Source of the DNA: Vicinamibacteria bacterium
Lineage (GTDB): Bacteria; Acidobacteriota; Vicinamibacteria; Fen-336; JAGNNV01
Reading direction: 5' to 3'
DNA: 21,217 nt
NCBI GenBank assembly: GCA_016650185.1
Contig: JAENWE010000111.1
Coordinates: forward strand, 1-21,217
Part shown: positions 6,313-14,382 of the stretch, in pieces
Numbering within the stretch: the stretch's first letter is position 1
How the letters are laid out: each line of letters opens with the position of its first letter
Notes under the pieces: model-generated
Databases searched by the model: none
What the model saw: only the letters and a program-made list of their open reading frames with translations
Told to the model about the DNA's origin: nothing
Position numbers and translations under genes: made by a program

Positions 6313-7782
6313 TTACTTGGCCGGCGAAACTCCCTCGGCGGCACGGCAGGTCGCGGCGGCGCAGGTCTCGAGCCCCTTGACCCTCTGTGAGAGATTGGCC
6401 AGGAGGGCCGGCGGGAGCTTCCCCGCCGTGTTCTCCATCTGATATGGATCCTTGATGAGATCGTAGTACTCGGTTTCCCCCGAGGCGTACTCAACATACA
6501 CGTCGTTTTCGGATCGAATCCCCGAATACGACCGCACGCGGAACGGAGCGCCCCCTCCGAAGTGCTCGATCAGGATGGACTCTCGCCACGGAACCCTCTC
6601 TCCCTTCGCGTGGAGGAGGGGAACCAGAGAACGGCCGTCCGAGGACGCGATCAACTCACCCGGCGCTCCGGCCAGGTCAAGGAGTGTGGCCGGCAGATCC
6701 ACGAGGCCGACGACCTGGCTCACGGTCCGGCCCGCGGGAACTCCGGGCCCGCGCACAAACAGAGGGACCCGGATGGACTCCTCGTACGGCGCGTACTTCT
6801 CCGTGGGAATCCGGTGCTCGCCTCGAAACCATCCGTTGTCCGAGGTGAAGAAGATGTAGGTGTTCGACAGTTCGCCGGTTTCTTCCAGCGTCTTTATCAG
6901 CGCATCCATGGCCTCTTCGACCGAAAGTAAAGACTGCCTCATCTCCCGATAGGTTTTGTCGATCTCGCGGTTCCACCAAGGCGTGAGCGGCTCCGCCTGG
7001 TCCCGAAGGGCCTTCGGCTTGTCGCTGATGTCGGCCTCGTCGAAGGACGGTTTGCGGGGAGCCTTCTCGTCCGGAAACGCCAAGCGGTGCCTCTCCGCGG
7101 GCTCGGGCGGCACATGCGGCGCGCTCAAGGCCAGATAGGCGAAGAAGGGCCGGCTATCGCCGCCCTTCTTCGCTCGGATGAACTCCCGCATTCGCCGGCT
7201 CAGCACATCCGTCTGATAGCCACCCGAGCCTGCCTCCTGGAGCTTCAGGACTCCGTTCTCGCTCAAAGTGAAGTGATTGTTGCGGGCCTCACGGTCCGAC
7301 AGGATGACCCGGAAGTCGTCCCAGCCCTTGGGAACGAAAGTCTCCTCCCGCCCAAGCGGGAAATCGTTCATGTACTTCCCAAAAAGCCCGGTGCGGTACC
7401 CGGCTGCTTTCAGCCAGACACCGATGTTCCCCTCGTCGTAGCCGCCGGCGCGCCAGGGTGTGTAGCCGCCCTCCGGACCATTGTTGTAATAGACCTTCGT
7501 GTTGTGGGCGTACTGCCCGGTCAGGAGCAGGGCGCGCGCGGGCCCGCACAAGGGTGTGTTGGCCAGGTTCGAGGTAAAGCGAACGCCCTGCTCCATGAAC
7601 AAGGATCGAAAGCGGGGCATTGACTCGGTGATGCCCACATCCGCGTCATCCAGCACGACCACGATCAGGTTGGGCCGGTCTTTGGGCCTGGTCGCGCTCC
7701 CTGCGGTTTGCGCTCCCGGCCCGCAGGCGGAAGACAGGGCGAAGCTCGCGAAGAAAAGGCCCCGGAGGAGTGGCGTGACCAA
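6313..7782 (-). CDS. Exported sulfatase (alkaline phosphatase superfamily), probable lipoprotein
   Basis: This 489-residue hydrolase should cleave sulfate esters outside the cytoplasm. The N-terminus is a signal sequence ending ALSSAC (C20), a near-lipobox with serine rather than leucine at -3, so lipidation is probable but not certain. The sulfatase core starts at RPNLIVVVLDDAD (D45 and D46 as metal ligands). C79-G-P-A-R83 fits the CxPxR motif whose cysteine is converted to formylglycine, followed by LLLTGQYAHNT. FTSDNGWF gives the second metal-site D-N pair. No formylglycine-generating enzyme or radical-SAM maturase is visible in the window. The start is TTG 7782, four bases after the stop of the S9-type hydrolase gene, so the two are co-transcribed. 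The substrate is unknown; phosphodiesterases share the fold, but CxPxR favours sulfatase. Confidence 0.88.
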   Translation of the reverse strand: MVTPLLRGLFFASFALSSACGPGAQTAGSATRPKDRPNLIVVVLDDADVGITESMPRFRSLFMEQGVRFTSNLANTPLCGPARALLLTGQYAHNTKVYYNNGPEGGYTPWRAGGYDEGNIGVWLKAAGYRTGLFGKYMNDFPLGREETFVPKGWDDFRVILSDREARNNHFTLSENGVLKLQEAGSGGYQTDVLSRRMREFIRAKKGGDSRPFFAYLALSAPHVPPEPAERHRLAFPDEKAPRKPSFDEADISDKPKALRDQAEPLTPWWNREIDKTYREMRQSLLSVEEAMDALIKTLEETGELSNTYIFFTSDNGWFRGEHRIPTEKYAPYEESIRVPLFVRGPGVPAGRTVSQVVGLVDLPATLLDLAGAPGELIASSDGRSLVPLLHAKGERVPWRESILIEHFGGGAPFRVRSYSGIRSENDVYVEYASGETEYYDLIKDPYQMENTAGKLPPALLANLSQRVKGLETCAAATCRAAEGVSPAK

Positions 7783-7786
7783 ATCG

Positions 7787-8824
7787 CTACTTCAGGTACT
7801 TGGCGAGGAAGGCCAGAACGTCCTTGCGGGATTCCCGGGCCAGAGGGGTGTCGATGCGATTGAAGTAGTGGCCGCCCGGGGCGTTTTCGTAGATCTTGTA
7901 GTCGAATTTCTTTCCCGCCGCCTTGAGGGAATCGATCAGGTGTTCGACTTCCAGAACGTTCACATCCTCATCGTTGGTGGTGGTGTGGATGAGAAGCGGC
8001 GTCTCCAGCTTGGCCGCGTGCGCGTAGGGAGAACGCTTCTTGTACTCGGCCACATTCTGGTCGGCCGATTTCCCGAGGAAGCCCTCGTAGATAGCCCGAT
8101 AGCCGTTGGTCTTGTACCCCATGCGCGCGATCAGATCGGCGACGGGCACGCCCGCGTACGCCGCCTGATAGGCCTTGGGCCAGGTCATGATGTTGAGGAG
8201 GGTGTGGTACCCGCCGTGGCTCCATCCCAGGATGCCGACTTTCAGGGGATCGACGGGCAGATTCTCCACCGCCCAGTTCCGAGCGGAGTAGGTGTCGTCG
8301 ATTTCGGCCCCGCCGTAATCGATCTGGTCGTAGAAGTATCCGCCGTAGCCGGTCGAGCCGCGGTACTCCGGAGCCACGATCACGTAGCCCTCGGCGAGCA
8401 GCTCCCGCGCGGCGCGCAGATTCTGAGTGGTGTCGAAATTGTTGTGGACGCCTTCATGAACCATCACGATCAGCGGGGCCTTCTGAGCGAGCTTGAGAGA
8501 CAGCGGAATGAAAGTGTAGGCGGACAGGATCAGGGGATTGCCGTAGCCCTGGCCGGTCGGATTGGACATCCGAGCCGGCTTGGAGGAGGTGAAGCGGACT
8601 TTGTCCACCTTCGCAATGTCGGACATGCGCGAAAACCACATCCAGTCGTCGATGTCCTTTTGGACTTCCTGGCCCTGGTGCATCTGCTGGGACTGCAGCC
8701 TTCGGACCTGGGCCTGCAACGAGGCGATGGTGGCGTCTTTGTCGTCGCCGCCCGGCGGTTGAGCGAAACCAGAGGTCGCCATCGCAAGAATCGTGGCCAG
8801 AAGGAATGCGGGTCGACTGATCAT
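7787..8824 (-). CDS. Secreted S9-type (prolyl oligopeptidase-like) serine hydrolase
   Basis: The 345-residue protein has a signal peptide (1-21, ending SGFA before QPP). A short charged or coiled segment (28-60) is followed by an alpha/beta-hydrolase domain. The nucleophile elbow GWSHGG is at 200-205 (S202). NDEDVN at 284-289 supplies the acid, and GGHYF supplies H319, so the triad is complete. EYRGSTGYGGYF (153-164) is typical of the S9 catalytic domain. The beta-propeller of full-length prolyl oligopeptidases is absent, so this is a short form; peptidase versus esterase activity cannot be told. The start ATG 8824 has GAGG seven bases upstream. It follows a 125-bp gap after the glycosyltransferase gene and leads directly into the sulfatase gene, which suggests joint breakdown of extracellular material. 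Confidence 0.85.
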   Translation of the reverse strand: MISRPAFLLATILAMATSGFAQPPGGDDKDATIASLQAQVRRLQSQQMHQGQEVQKDIDDWMWFSRMSDIAKVDKVRFTSSKPARMSNPTGQGYGNPLILSAYTFIPLSLKLAQKAPLIVMVHEGVHNNFDTTQNLRAARELLAEGYVIVAPEYRGSTGYGGYFYDQIDYGGAEIDDTYSARNWAVENLPVDPLKVGILGWSHGGYHTLLNIMTWPKAYQAAYAGVPVADLIARMGYKTNGYRAIYEGFLGKSADQNVAEYKKRSPYAHAAKLETPLLIHTTTNDEDVNVLEVEHLIDSLKAAGKKFDYKIYENAPGGHYFNRIDTPLARESRKDVLAFLAKYLK

Positions 8825-8949
8825 GAAGAGTCCTCAATGTCGGGAAAGTTGGTTTATGGGTTCGCCCTGGCGCGGAGACCCTCGGGTGTCCCCGGATGTT
8901 AACGAAGGCGGGAGTCCTTGACCGCCGCGAAGGGCAGGAGGATCACACG

Positions 8950-10743
8950 CTACTTCCGAGGCGGAGAGCGCTTCTCTTCGCGATGTCGCTGCTCTTCCTC
9001 GTACTCGGCCTGCGCCTTCTGACCCTCGGGGGTATCGAGCCAGCGCTTCCACTCGCGGTTTTCCTTCCATCGCGCCACCGGATCCGTAGTGGTGAAGTTC
9101 GCCAGAAGAGCCACCGGCGACACTTTGGCCCCCTCGAGCAAAGTACCGAGGCGGGTCACGTCCGCGGGCAGGTGGTCGCGGGTTGCGATGTGTCGAACGT
9201 GCTCAGCGGTTCGCAACGAAGTCTCCTGGGCGGAGGTGGCGATAATCAGGAACTTTCGGGACGAGGAAACCACGGCCCACAGTTCGCACTGCTCCACCAC
9301 GGGGATGCGAAGGGTGAAGAGGATGTCCCTTTGGAGGCGCAGGGTGTCCTCGCAAACCGCGATCTCGAGATTGGGAGTGAAGACGCGCTCTCGGGCGATG
9401 TCATCCAGAAACGCTTCCGTCGGCTGGGCCGACCGGTAGGCCGGAACGATCGCGCCAAACAGAAACAGAGCCGCTCCCAAGACCATGGTCGCGCACAGGG
9501 CGACAAGGGCTCGGGCGGTTGGACGGACGGTGGACAGAAAACAGGCGAGAGCCCCGAGCCCGAGAAATCCCCGCATGAACATCACCAGGGGCAGGGATGG
9601 CGAGAAAGGCGCCGGCAGCATCGGGAAGAAGGCCGCCCCCACCAACAGGACGCCCGCCACGACGGCCAGAATTCGGAGCGTTCCCATTCGCGGACGCCCA
9701 AGGGCGAGATACGCCCCGATCACAATGCCGAGGGGCGGAAGTATGGGCAGAAGGTAGTAGTCGAGTTTCCCCCTCGATAGGGACAATGGCGCCAGCATGA
9801 GGACCGACCATCCAAGGAGGATGCGAAGAACCTTCGGGGCTTCGGCCCGAAACGTGTACAGGAGCGCGGGGATGGCGAGAACCGACCACGGCAGACCCTC
9901 AACCGCGTAGATGGGAAGGTAGAACCAGAGGGGCTCGGCTGCGTCGTAGGTGGGAGCCGCGAATCGCTGAAGATTTTCGCGCAGAAAAAACCACTTCAAC
10001 GGCTCGATGCCTTCTCTCAAGTAGACAAGGAAGAACCAGCTGAAACCGACGCCTGTGGCCAGGATCGTGCCGAGGAGCCCCGCGGGGTTGAAGATTTTCG
10101 GAAGACGCCTCTCCACCAAGACGAAGGCAAGGAGGAGAGCTCCGAAGTAGATCCAGGCGATGGGGCCCTTCGCGAGGAAGCCGAGGCCCAGCAAGGCGCC
10201 AACACCGACCAGGAGGCGGGGTCTGGATTCGGTCTCGCTCCGTAGATAGACGCTCCCCGCCAGCAAGGTGAGGAGAGTGAGGAGCATGTCCGACATGGTG
10301 AGTCGGGCGAAGCTCACGAAGGCGTAGCTCGTGCCCAGAATCGCGGTGGCGAAAAAGGCCGCGCTCCGGCTATCCTCCGCCGAGCGGCCGTCCTCAGCGG
10401 GGGTCACCAGGGTTGCGAAATGGTACGTGGCCCGGAGGGTAGCGAGAGCCAGCAATGCCGCCATCAAGCGGCCCGCGAACAGACTCGCACCGAAGACGTC
10501 AAAACTCAGAGCGAGCAGCCAGTAGGTGAGCGGAGGCTTGTCGTAGAACGGCTCGCCCCGGTAGAAGGGCACCAGCCAGTCCCCGCGCTCCACCATGGCC
10601 CGAGCGGCGTCGAGAAAGTAGATCTCGGCTCGCTCGATGGGCGCGTCCGAAAGCCCCACCGCGAAGGCCGCAGAGGAGAGAACCATCAAAGACCCGAGCA
10701 GCCAGAGGCTGCGGCCGGGGTTGAATGGGGCGGTTGAATTCAA
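8950..10743 (-). CDS. ArnT/GT39-like membrane glycosyltransferase
   Basis: A 597-residue polytopic inner-membrane protein. After the first membrane helix, the outer loop carries DAPIERAEIYFLDAARAM (33-50), with acidic residues where GT-C enzymes bind the lipid-phosphate donor. It continues with GDWLVPFYRGEPFYDKPPL (54-72), the KPPL signature of the ArnT/PMT_2 group. Many membrane helices follow to about residue 440, then a soluble domain, and finally a very charged tail rich in E, K and R. It probably moves a sugar from a polyprenyl-phosphate to an envelope glycan or protein; the exact substrate is unknown. The start is TTG 10743, 14 bases after the rlmN stop, with a stop codon just upstream in frame and only a weak GAAGAAG as ribosome site. 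It is probably in one transcript with queG and rlmN. Confidence 0.88.
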   Translation of the reverse strand: MNSTAPFNPGRSLWLLGSLMVLSSAAFAVGLSDAPIERAEIYFLDAARAMVERGDWLVPFYRGEPFYDKPPLTYWLLALSFDVFGASLFAGRLMAALLALATLRATYHFATLVTPAEDGRSAEDSRSAAFFATAILGTSYAFVSFARLTMSDMLLTLLTLLAGSVYLRSETESRPRLLVGVGALLGLGFLAKGPIAWIYFGALLLAFVLVERRLPKIFNPAGLLGTILATGVGFSWFFLVYLREGIEPLKWFFLRENLQRFAAPTYDAAEPLWFYLPIYAVEGLPWSVLAIPALLYTFRAEAPKVLRILLGWSVLMLAPLSLSRGKLDYYLLPILPPLGIVIGAYLALGRPRMGTLRILAVVAGVLLVGAAFFPMLPAPFSPSLPLVMFMRGFLGLGALACFLSTVRPTARALVALCATMVLGAALFLFGAIVPAYRSAQPTEAFLDDIARERVFTPNLEIAVCEDTLRLQRDILFTLRIPVVEQCELWAVVSSSRKFLIIATSAQETSLRTAEHVRHIATRDHLPADVTRLGTLLEGAKVSPVALLANFTTTDPVARWKENREWKRWLDTPEGQKAQAEYEEEQRHREEKRSPPRK

Positions 10744-10757
10744 GTGTTACGACTTCT

Positions 10758-11822
10758 TCAGCAGGCCGGGCTCATCTTCTTCATGCGGAGCTGACCGCAC
10801 GCGGCCAGCACATCCTGACCCCGAGGCTTTCGGACCGACACCGGAACGCCGGCATCGAGAAGGATTCCCTCGAACCTCGCCACCTGGGCCTGTCGGGGCG
10901 TGTCGAAGGGTATGGGCTCCGCCGCGTTTAGAGGAATGAGGTTCACCTTCCCGTTGCGGCCGCGCAGAAGCCGGGCCAGGGCATGGGCGTGCTCGTCGCG
11001 GTCGTTGACGTCCTTGAGGAGAACGTACTCGTAGGTCACCCGACCCCCGCGCGGCGAGGGATAGGAGTCGGCGGCCTCGATCACATCCTTGAGCGCGTAC
11101 TTGTGCTCGATCGGCATGAGCTCTCCCCGCAGCTTCGAAGTGGGAGCGTGCAGGGAAATGGCGAGATTGGGCCGGACCGGCTCGAGTTTGAGCTTCTCCA
11201 GAGCGGGCAGAATGCCGACCGTGGAAAGAGTCAGCTTCTTGGGAGTGATGGCGAAGCCTTTGGGATCCATGAGGATCCTGAGCGCGGACATGGTGTTCTC
11301 GTAGTTGAGTAGCGGCTCCCCCATCCCCATGACCACGACATTCCAGGGACGCTCGTCCCGCGGCGAGGCTTTCTTCGCCTGATCCATGCCGTCCGCCACC
11401 TGGGACAGGATTTCCCAGGGTTTGAGATTCCGTTTGTATCCGCTGATTCCGGTGAGACAGAAGGCGCATTTCAACGGACATCCGGCCTGGGTCGATATGC
11501 AGATGGTCTGTCGCCTGGTCTCTGGGATGTAGACGCTCTCGATGGCGGCGCCGTCGTCCAGACGGTAGAGCGATTTGATCGTGCCATCTTCTGAGAACTG
11601 GCGGTCGGCTACTTCGATCCAGCGGAGGTCGTTCTGCTCCACGAGGGCTGCGCGCAGGGGCGCCGAGAGGTTCGTCATGGCGACGATTTCGGGTGTGCGC
11701 TTGGCGTAAAGCCAGGAGTAGATCTGCCCGGCGCGGAATTTGGGTTCGCCCATGGCGGTCACCAATTCCTCGATCCCGGCCAGGGAAAGGCCGAAGAGAT
11801 TCTTCACGGGACGGAGACTCAC
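10758..11822 (-). CDS. rlmN: Dual-specificity 23S rRNA/tRNA adenine C2-methyltransferase RlmN
   Basis: This radical-SAM enzyme methylates C2 of A2503 in 23S rRNA and A37 in some tRNAs. Its 354 residues include the radical-SAM cluster motif C115-x3-C119-x2-C122 (CPLKCAFC), followed by TGISGYKRNLKPWEI. VVVMGMGEPLLNY is the usual SAM-binding GMGEP segment. The methyl-carrying cysteine is C342 in RGQDVLAACGQL, which separates RlmN/Cfr-type enzymes from other radical-SAM proteins. The final residue is also cysteine. Start is GTG 11822 (SLRPVKNLFGLSL), six bases after the queG stop; another GTG five codons later would also fit. Cfr is ruled out only by overall resemblance and context. Confidence 0.95.
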   Translation of the reverse strand: MSLRPVKNLFGLSLAGIEELVTAMGEPKFRAGQIYSWLYAKRTPEIVAMTNLSAPLRAALVEQNDLRWIEVADRQFSEDGTIKSLYRLDDGAAIESVYIPETRRQTICISTQAGCPLKCAFCLTGISGYKRNLKPWEILSQVADGMDQAKKASPRDERPWNVVVMGMGEPLLNYENTMSALRILMDPKGFAITPKKLTLSTVGILPALEKLKLEPVRPNLAISLHAPTSKLRGELMPIEHKYALKDVIEAADSYPSPRGGRVTYEYVLLKDVNDRDEHAHALARLLRGRNGKVNLIPLNAAEPIPFDTPRQAQVARFEGILLDAGVPVSVRKPRGQDVLAACGQLRMKKMSPAC

Positions 11823-11828
11823 GGGTTC

Positions 11829-12914
11829 TTATACTCGACCGGGACGAAGACTGTCTTCATGGGCCAGCCGGGCCCGCAAGCGGTCGCGCCCCCAAGCCGC
11901 GTGTTCGCGGACCACCGGGTCCTCGTCTTCCATGAGACCGTCGAGCAGAACGAGGTGTTCGCGGGACCCGGCATTGCCGATCGCCACCGCCACATTTCGG
12001 AGAAGGCCGCGCCGCTTGGTCCGCTTGATCGGATTCTTGCGGAAGCGGGCTTGGAAAGCGTCCGGGGTGAGGCTCGCCAGTTCCTCGAATGACGGAGCCA
12101 GGTTGTGAGCCCGCGGTTCAAACGGCTCTCCCCCCGAGACCAGGCGTTTGCGGTTCCAGGGGCAAACGTCCTGACAGATGTCGCACCCGAACACCTGCCG
12201 GCCCATCGACCCGCGAAGCTCGGGGTCGATGGAGTCCTTGACTTCGATGGTGAGATAGCTGATGCAGCGGCGGGCATCGAGAACATAGGGCTCGGGAAAC
12301 GCCTGCGTGGGACAGGCGTCCAGGCAGGCGCGGCATGACCCGCAGATGTCGGTGGTGGGCGCGTCGGGCGCGAGATCGAGGTCGGTGATGAGGACGCCGA
12401 TGAAGAACCAGGACCCGAGCTTCTGGTTGAGCACGCACGTGTTCTTGCCGTAGCTGCCCAGACCGGCGGCCACCGCGTACGCCTTCTCGGCCACCGGTCC
12501 GGTATCCACATAGGCCCGGGACTCGAACGAGCCGCAGTCCCGGCCTAGCGCCTGTCGCAGGGCCTCCAGCCTGGCTCGAACCACATCATGGTAGTCATCG
12601 CCCCATGCGTAGCGTGCAATCCAGGCGGAGCCTTGCGGCGAGTCGGTGGAGTACGGATGAGGGGTGTCGTATTGAAGGGCGGCCACGATGATGGAGCGGG
12701 CCCAGGGAAAGGCCGTCCGCAGATCCGACCGGCGGTCCGCCTGGGTTACGAGATAGTCCATGATCCCGGCCCGCCCCATCTCGATCCAGCCCTTGAAATG
12801 GGCAAGAACAGGCGGAGCGGCGGAATTCGCGACCCGCGCATCGTCGAAACCCGCCTCAAGAACTCGTCGCTTGACTAGACCGGTGAGGGCGTCGGGAGTC
12901 GGCGAGTCGGGCAC
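11829..12914 (-). CDS. queG: Epoxyqueuosine reductase QueG
   Basis: QueG carries out the last step of queuosine synthesis, reducing epoxyqueuosine at tRNA position 34 with cobalamin. The 361-residue protein has the cobalamin-domain segment SRAYVDTGPVAEKAYA (D137 the expected proton donor) and GLGSYGKNTCVLN. It has two 4Fe-4S motifs: C191-x2-C194-x2-C197-x3-C201-P, and C244-x2-C247-x3-C251-P with outlying C217. The C-terminus (about 310-355) is HEAT-like, as in known QueG. Start is GTG 12914, with AGGA seven bases upstream. It is the first gene of the queG-rlmN-glycosyltransferase run and is divergent from the coiled-coil gene; the promoter must lie in 12915-12992. Two tRNA-modifying enzymes are thus adjacent. 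Confidence 0.95.
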   Translation of the reverse strand: MPDSPTPDALTGLVKRRVLEAGFDDARVANSAAPPVLAHFKGWIEMGRAGIMDYLVTQADRRSDLRTAFPWARSIIVAALQYDTPHPYSTDSPQGSAWIARYAWGDDYHDVVRARLEALRQALGRDCGSFESRAYVDTGPVAEKAYAVAAGLGSYGKNTCVLNQKLGSWFFIGVLITDLDLAPDAPTTDICGSCRACLDACPTQAFPEPYVLDARRCISYLTIEVKDSIDPELRGSMGRQVFGCDICQDVCPWNRKRLVSGGEPFEPRAHNLAPSFEELASLTPDAFQARFRKNPIKRTKRRGLLRNVAVAIGNAGSREHLVLLDGLMEDEDPVVREHAAWGRDRLRARLAHEDSLRPGRV

Positions 12915-12992
12915 GGTAGAATCCTTGATGTTCCCCTACCCGCGAGCTTACTCAAGCGATGAGAACTCCGGGCACACGCAAGGACCCGATCG

Positions 12993-14354
12993 ATGAAACC
13001 CGCCCTTCTCCATTCTGCTGGCCGCCTGGCTCTGGTCCTGGCCTTCCTGACCGCCCCCGGTTTGGTCAGGGCCCAGGATCCGCAGGCGAGTCCAACCCCG
13101 ATGGACGAGAAAGCTCGCGAGCGCGCGGAGCGAGATGCGCGGAAGGCGGCGGAACAGGAGGCGAAGGCTCTGAAGGCGACGGCGGAGAAGGAGCGCAAAG
13201 AAGCGGAGAGCGCCTCAAAGAACAGAGAAAAGGCGACTGCGCGACTCATCGCCGCGGAAGCCAGGAGCGAGACCCTTGAGGCCAAGACCCCGGATGCCAA
13301 ACTCCCGATCCAGGAGGCTCCGCTGCCCGCGGTCTTGACCAAGGAACAGGAACGTATCCAGAAGTCCGAGGAAAAGGCTCGGGTAGAAGCCGAGAAGGCA
13401 CGGAAAAAGGAAGAGGATCGCGCCCGGGCCCAGGAAACCAAAGACGCGGAGCGGCGGCGCAAGGATGAAGAGAGCGCCGAGAAGGAACAGGAACGGATCC
13501 AGAAGTCCGAGGAAAAGGCTCGGGTAGAACTTGAGAAGGCACGGAAAAGGGAAGAGGATCGCGCCCGGGCCCAGGAAGCCAAAGACGCGGAGCGGCGGCG
13601 GAAGGATGAAGAGAGCGCCGAGAAGGAAGCGGCGAAGGCAAGGGAGAAGGTGGAGAAGGATCGCGCCCGGACCATGCCGGTTGAAGTCGAACAGCGCCCT
13701 CCAGTAGATCGTCCTCGAGACGAAGCGCAGGCCGACCCTCTCCCTGTCGCCGCCCCTCCCCTCAGCAAGGAAGAGGAAAAACGGCGCAAGGAGCTGGTCA
13801 AGCAAATCGAGAAGGCCCGCGACGAGCGCGATCGCCTCAACCAGAAGGCGAGTGAGGCCGAGCGGATCGCTGAGGCCGCGCGATCCATCGCGAACGACGC
13901 CCAGCGTAACTACGAGGCGCTCACCACCGGTCTCGACGTCGAGGACGTTGCGCCGCCGGAACCGCCACCCGCGGAGGAGACGCAGCCCAGGAAGAACCGC
14001 TTCGTCACCAAGGCCGACTTGCAGTTGGCGGCCGCAGAGAAGGCGGCGCCGGTCGCAGCCCCCGATCCGCTACGGGTGGCCCTCGACTTGAAGAACGCCG
14101 ACCCGGAGACCCGGGAAAAGGCGGCCTTCGCCCTGGCGTCCCTGGGGCCAGACGCTCAGCCGGCCACCCGGGCGCTCATGGCTGCGCTCGCCGACGCGAA
14201 CCCATCCGTGCGCGTTGCCGCTGCTCAGGCTCTGGGTCGAATCGGACCCGGCGCCGCCGCGGCTCGGGCCCCACTTTCTGCCGCACTCACCGATCCGGAT
14301 CCGGCGGTCAAGAATGCCGCACAGGCCGCCCTTCTGGCCATACAGGTCCGGTAA
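12993..14354 (+). CDS. Secreted coiled-coil protein with C-terminal HEAT repeats, function unknown
   Basis: I do not recognise an established family for the whole 453-residue protein. Residues 1-27 are a signal peptide (ending GLVRA before QDP), so it acts outside the cytoplasm. Residues 38-105 and about 115-235 are very rich in K, E, R and A and should form long helices or coiled coils, recalling TolA-like spacers. A proline-rich break (about 235-255) is followed by a third coiled segment (255-305). A second proline-rich linker leads to about 100 residues of HEAT/PBS-lyase-type repeats (DPETREKAAFALASLG, NPSVRVAAAQALGRIG, DPAVKNAAQAALLAI). Two adjacent 47-residue blocks are near identical. 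Start ATG 12993 has AAGGA eight bases upstream. It is divergent from queG and convergent with recR. A structural or scaffold role in the periplasm is inference. Confidence 0.85.
   Translation: MKPALLHSAGRLALVLAFLTAPGLVRAQDPQASPTPMDEKARERAERDARKAAEQEAKALKATAEKERKEAESASKNREKATARLIAAEARSETLEAKTPDAKLPIQEAPLPAVLTKEQERIQKSEEKARVEAEKARKKEEDRARAQETKDAERRRKDEESAEKEQERIQKSEEKARVELEKARKREEDRARAQEAKDAERRRKDEESAEKEAAKAREKVEKDRARTMPVEVEQRPPVDRPRDEAQADPLPVAAPPLSKEEEKRRKELVKQIEKARDERDRLNQKASEAERIAEAARSIANDAQRNYEALTTGLDVEDVAPPEPPPAEETQPRKNRFVTKADLQLAAAEKAAPVAAPDPLRVALDLKNADPETREKAAFALASLGPDAQPATRALMAALADANPSVRVAAAQALGRIGPGAAAARAPLSAALTDPDPAVKNAAQAALLAIQVR
13344..13625 (+). repeat. In-frame tandem duplication, 2 x 141 bp (47 codons)
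   Basis: Copies 13344-13484 and 13485-13625 differ at about seven of 141 positions by my count, and each begins with codons for E-Q-E-R-I-Q-K-S. Protein changes are A to L, K to R and T to A. Both copies encode a charged coiled-coil segment, and the reading frame is preserved. Confidence 0.9.
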
Positions 14355-14382
14355 CCCTCCACTTCTCGGACCAAACCCAGGG

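Noticed and set aside
7499..8902. Long plus-strand open frame opposite the sulfatase and S9-type genes
   Set aside because: It is a high-GC antisense shadow; both minus-strand genes have complete catalytic motifs.
8896..9780. 294-codon plus-strand frame opposite the ArnT-like gene
   Set aside because: Antisense shadow with no domain resemblance.
11819..12511. 230-codon minus-strand frame overlapping queG
   Set aside because: Alternate frame of queG; the queG frame holds both Fe-S motifs.
14355..14382. Terminator between the coiled-coil gene and recR
   Set aside because: The 28-bp gap has only a three-base CCC/GGG pairing and no T-tract.
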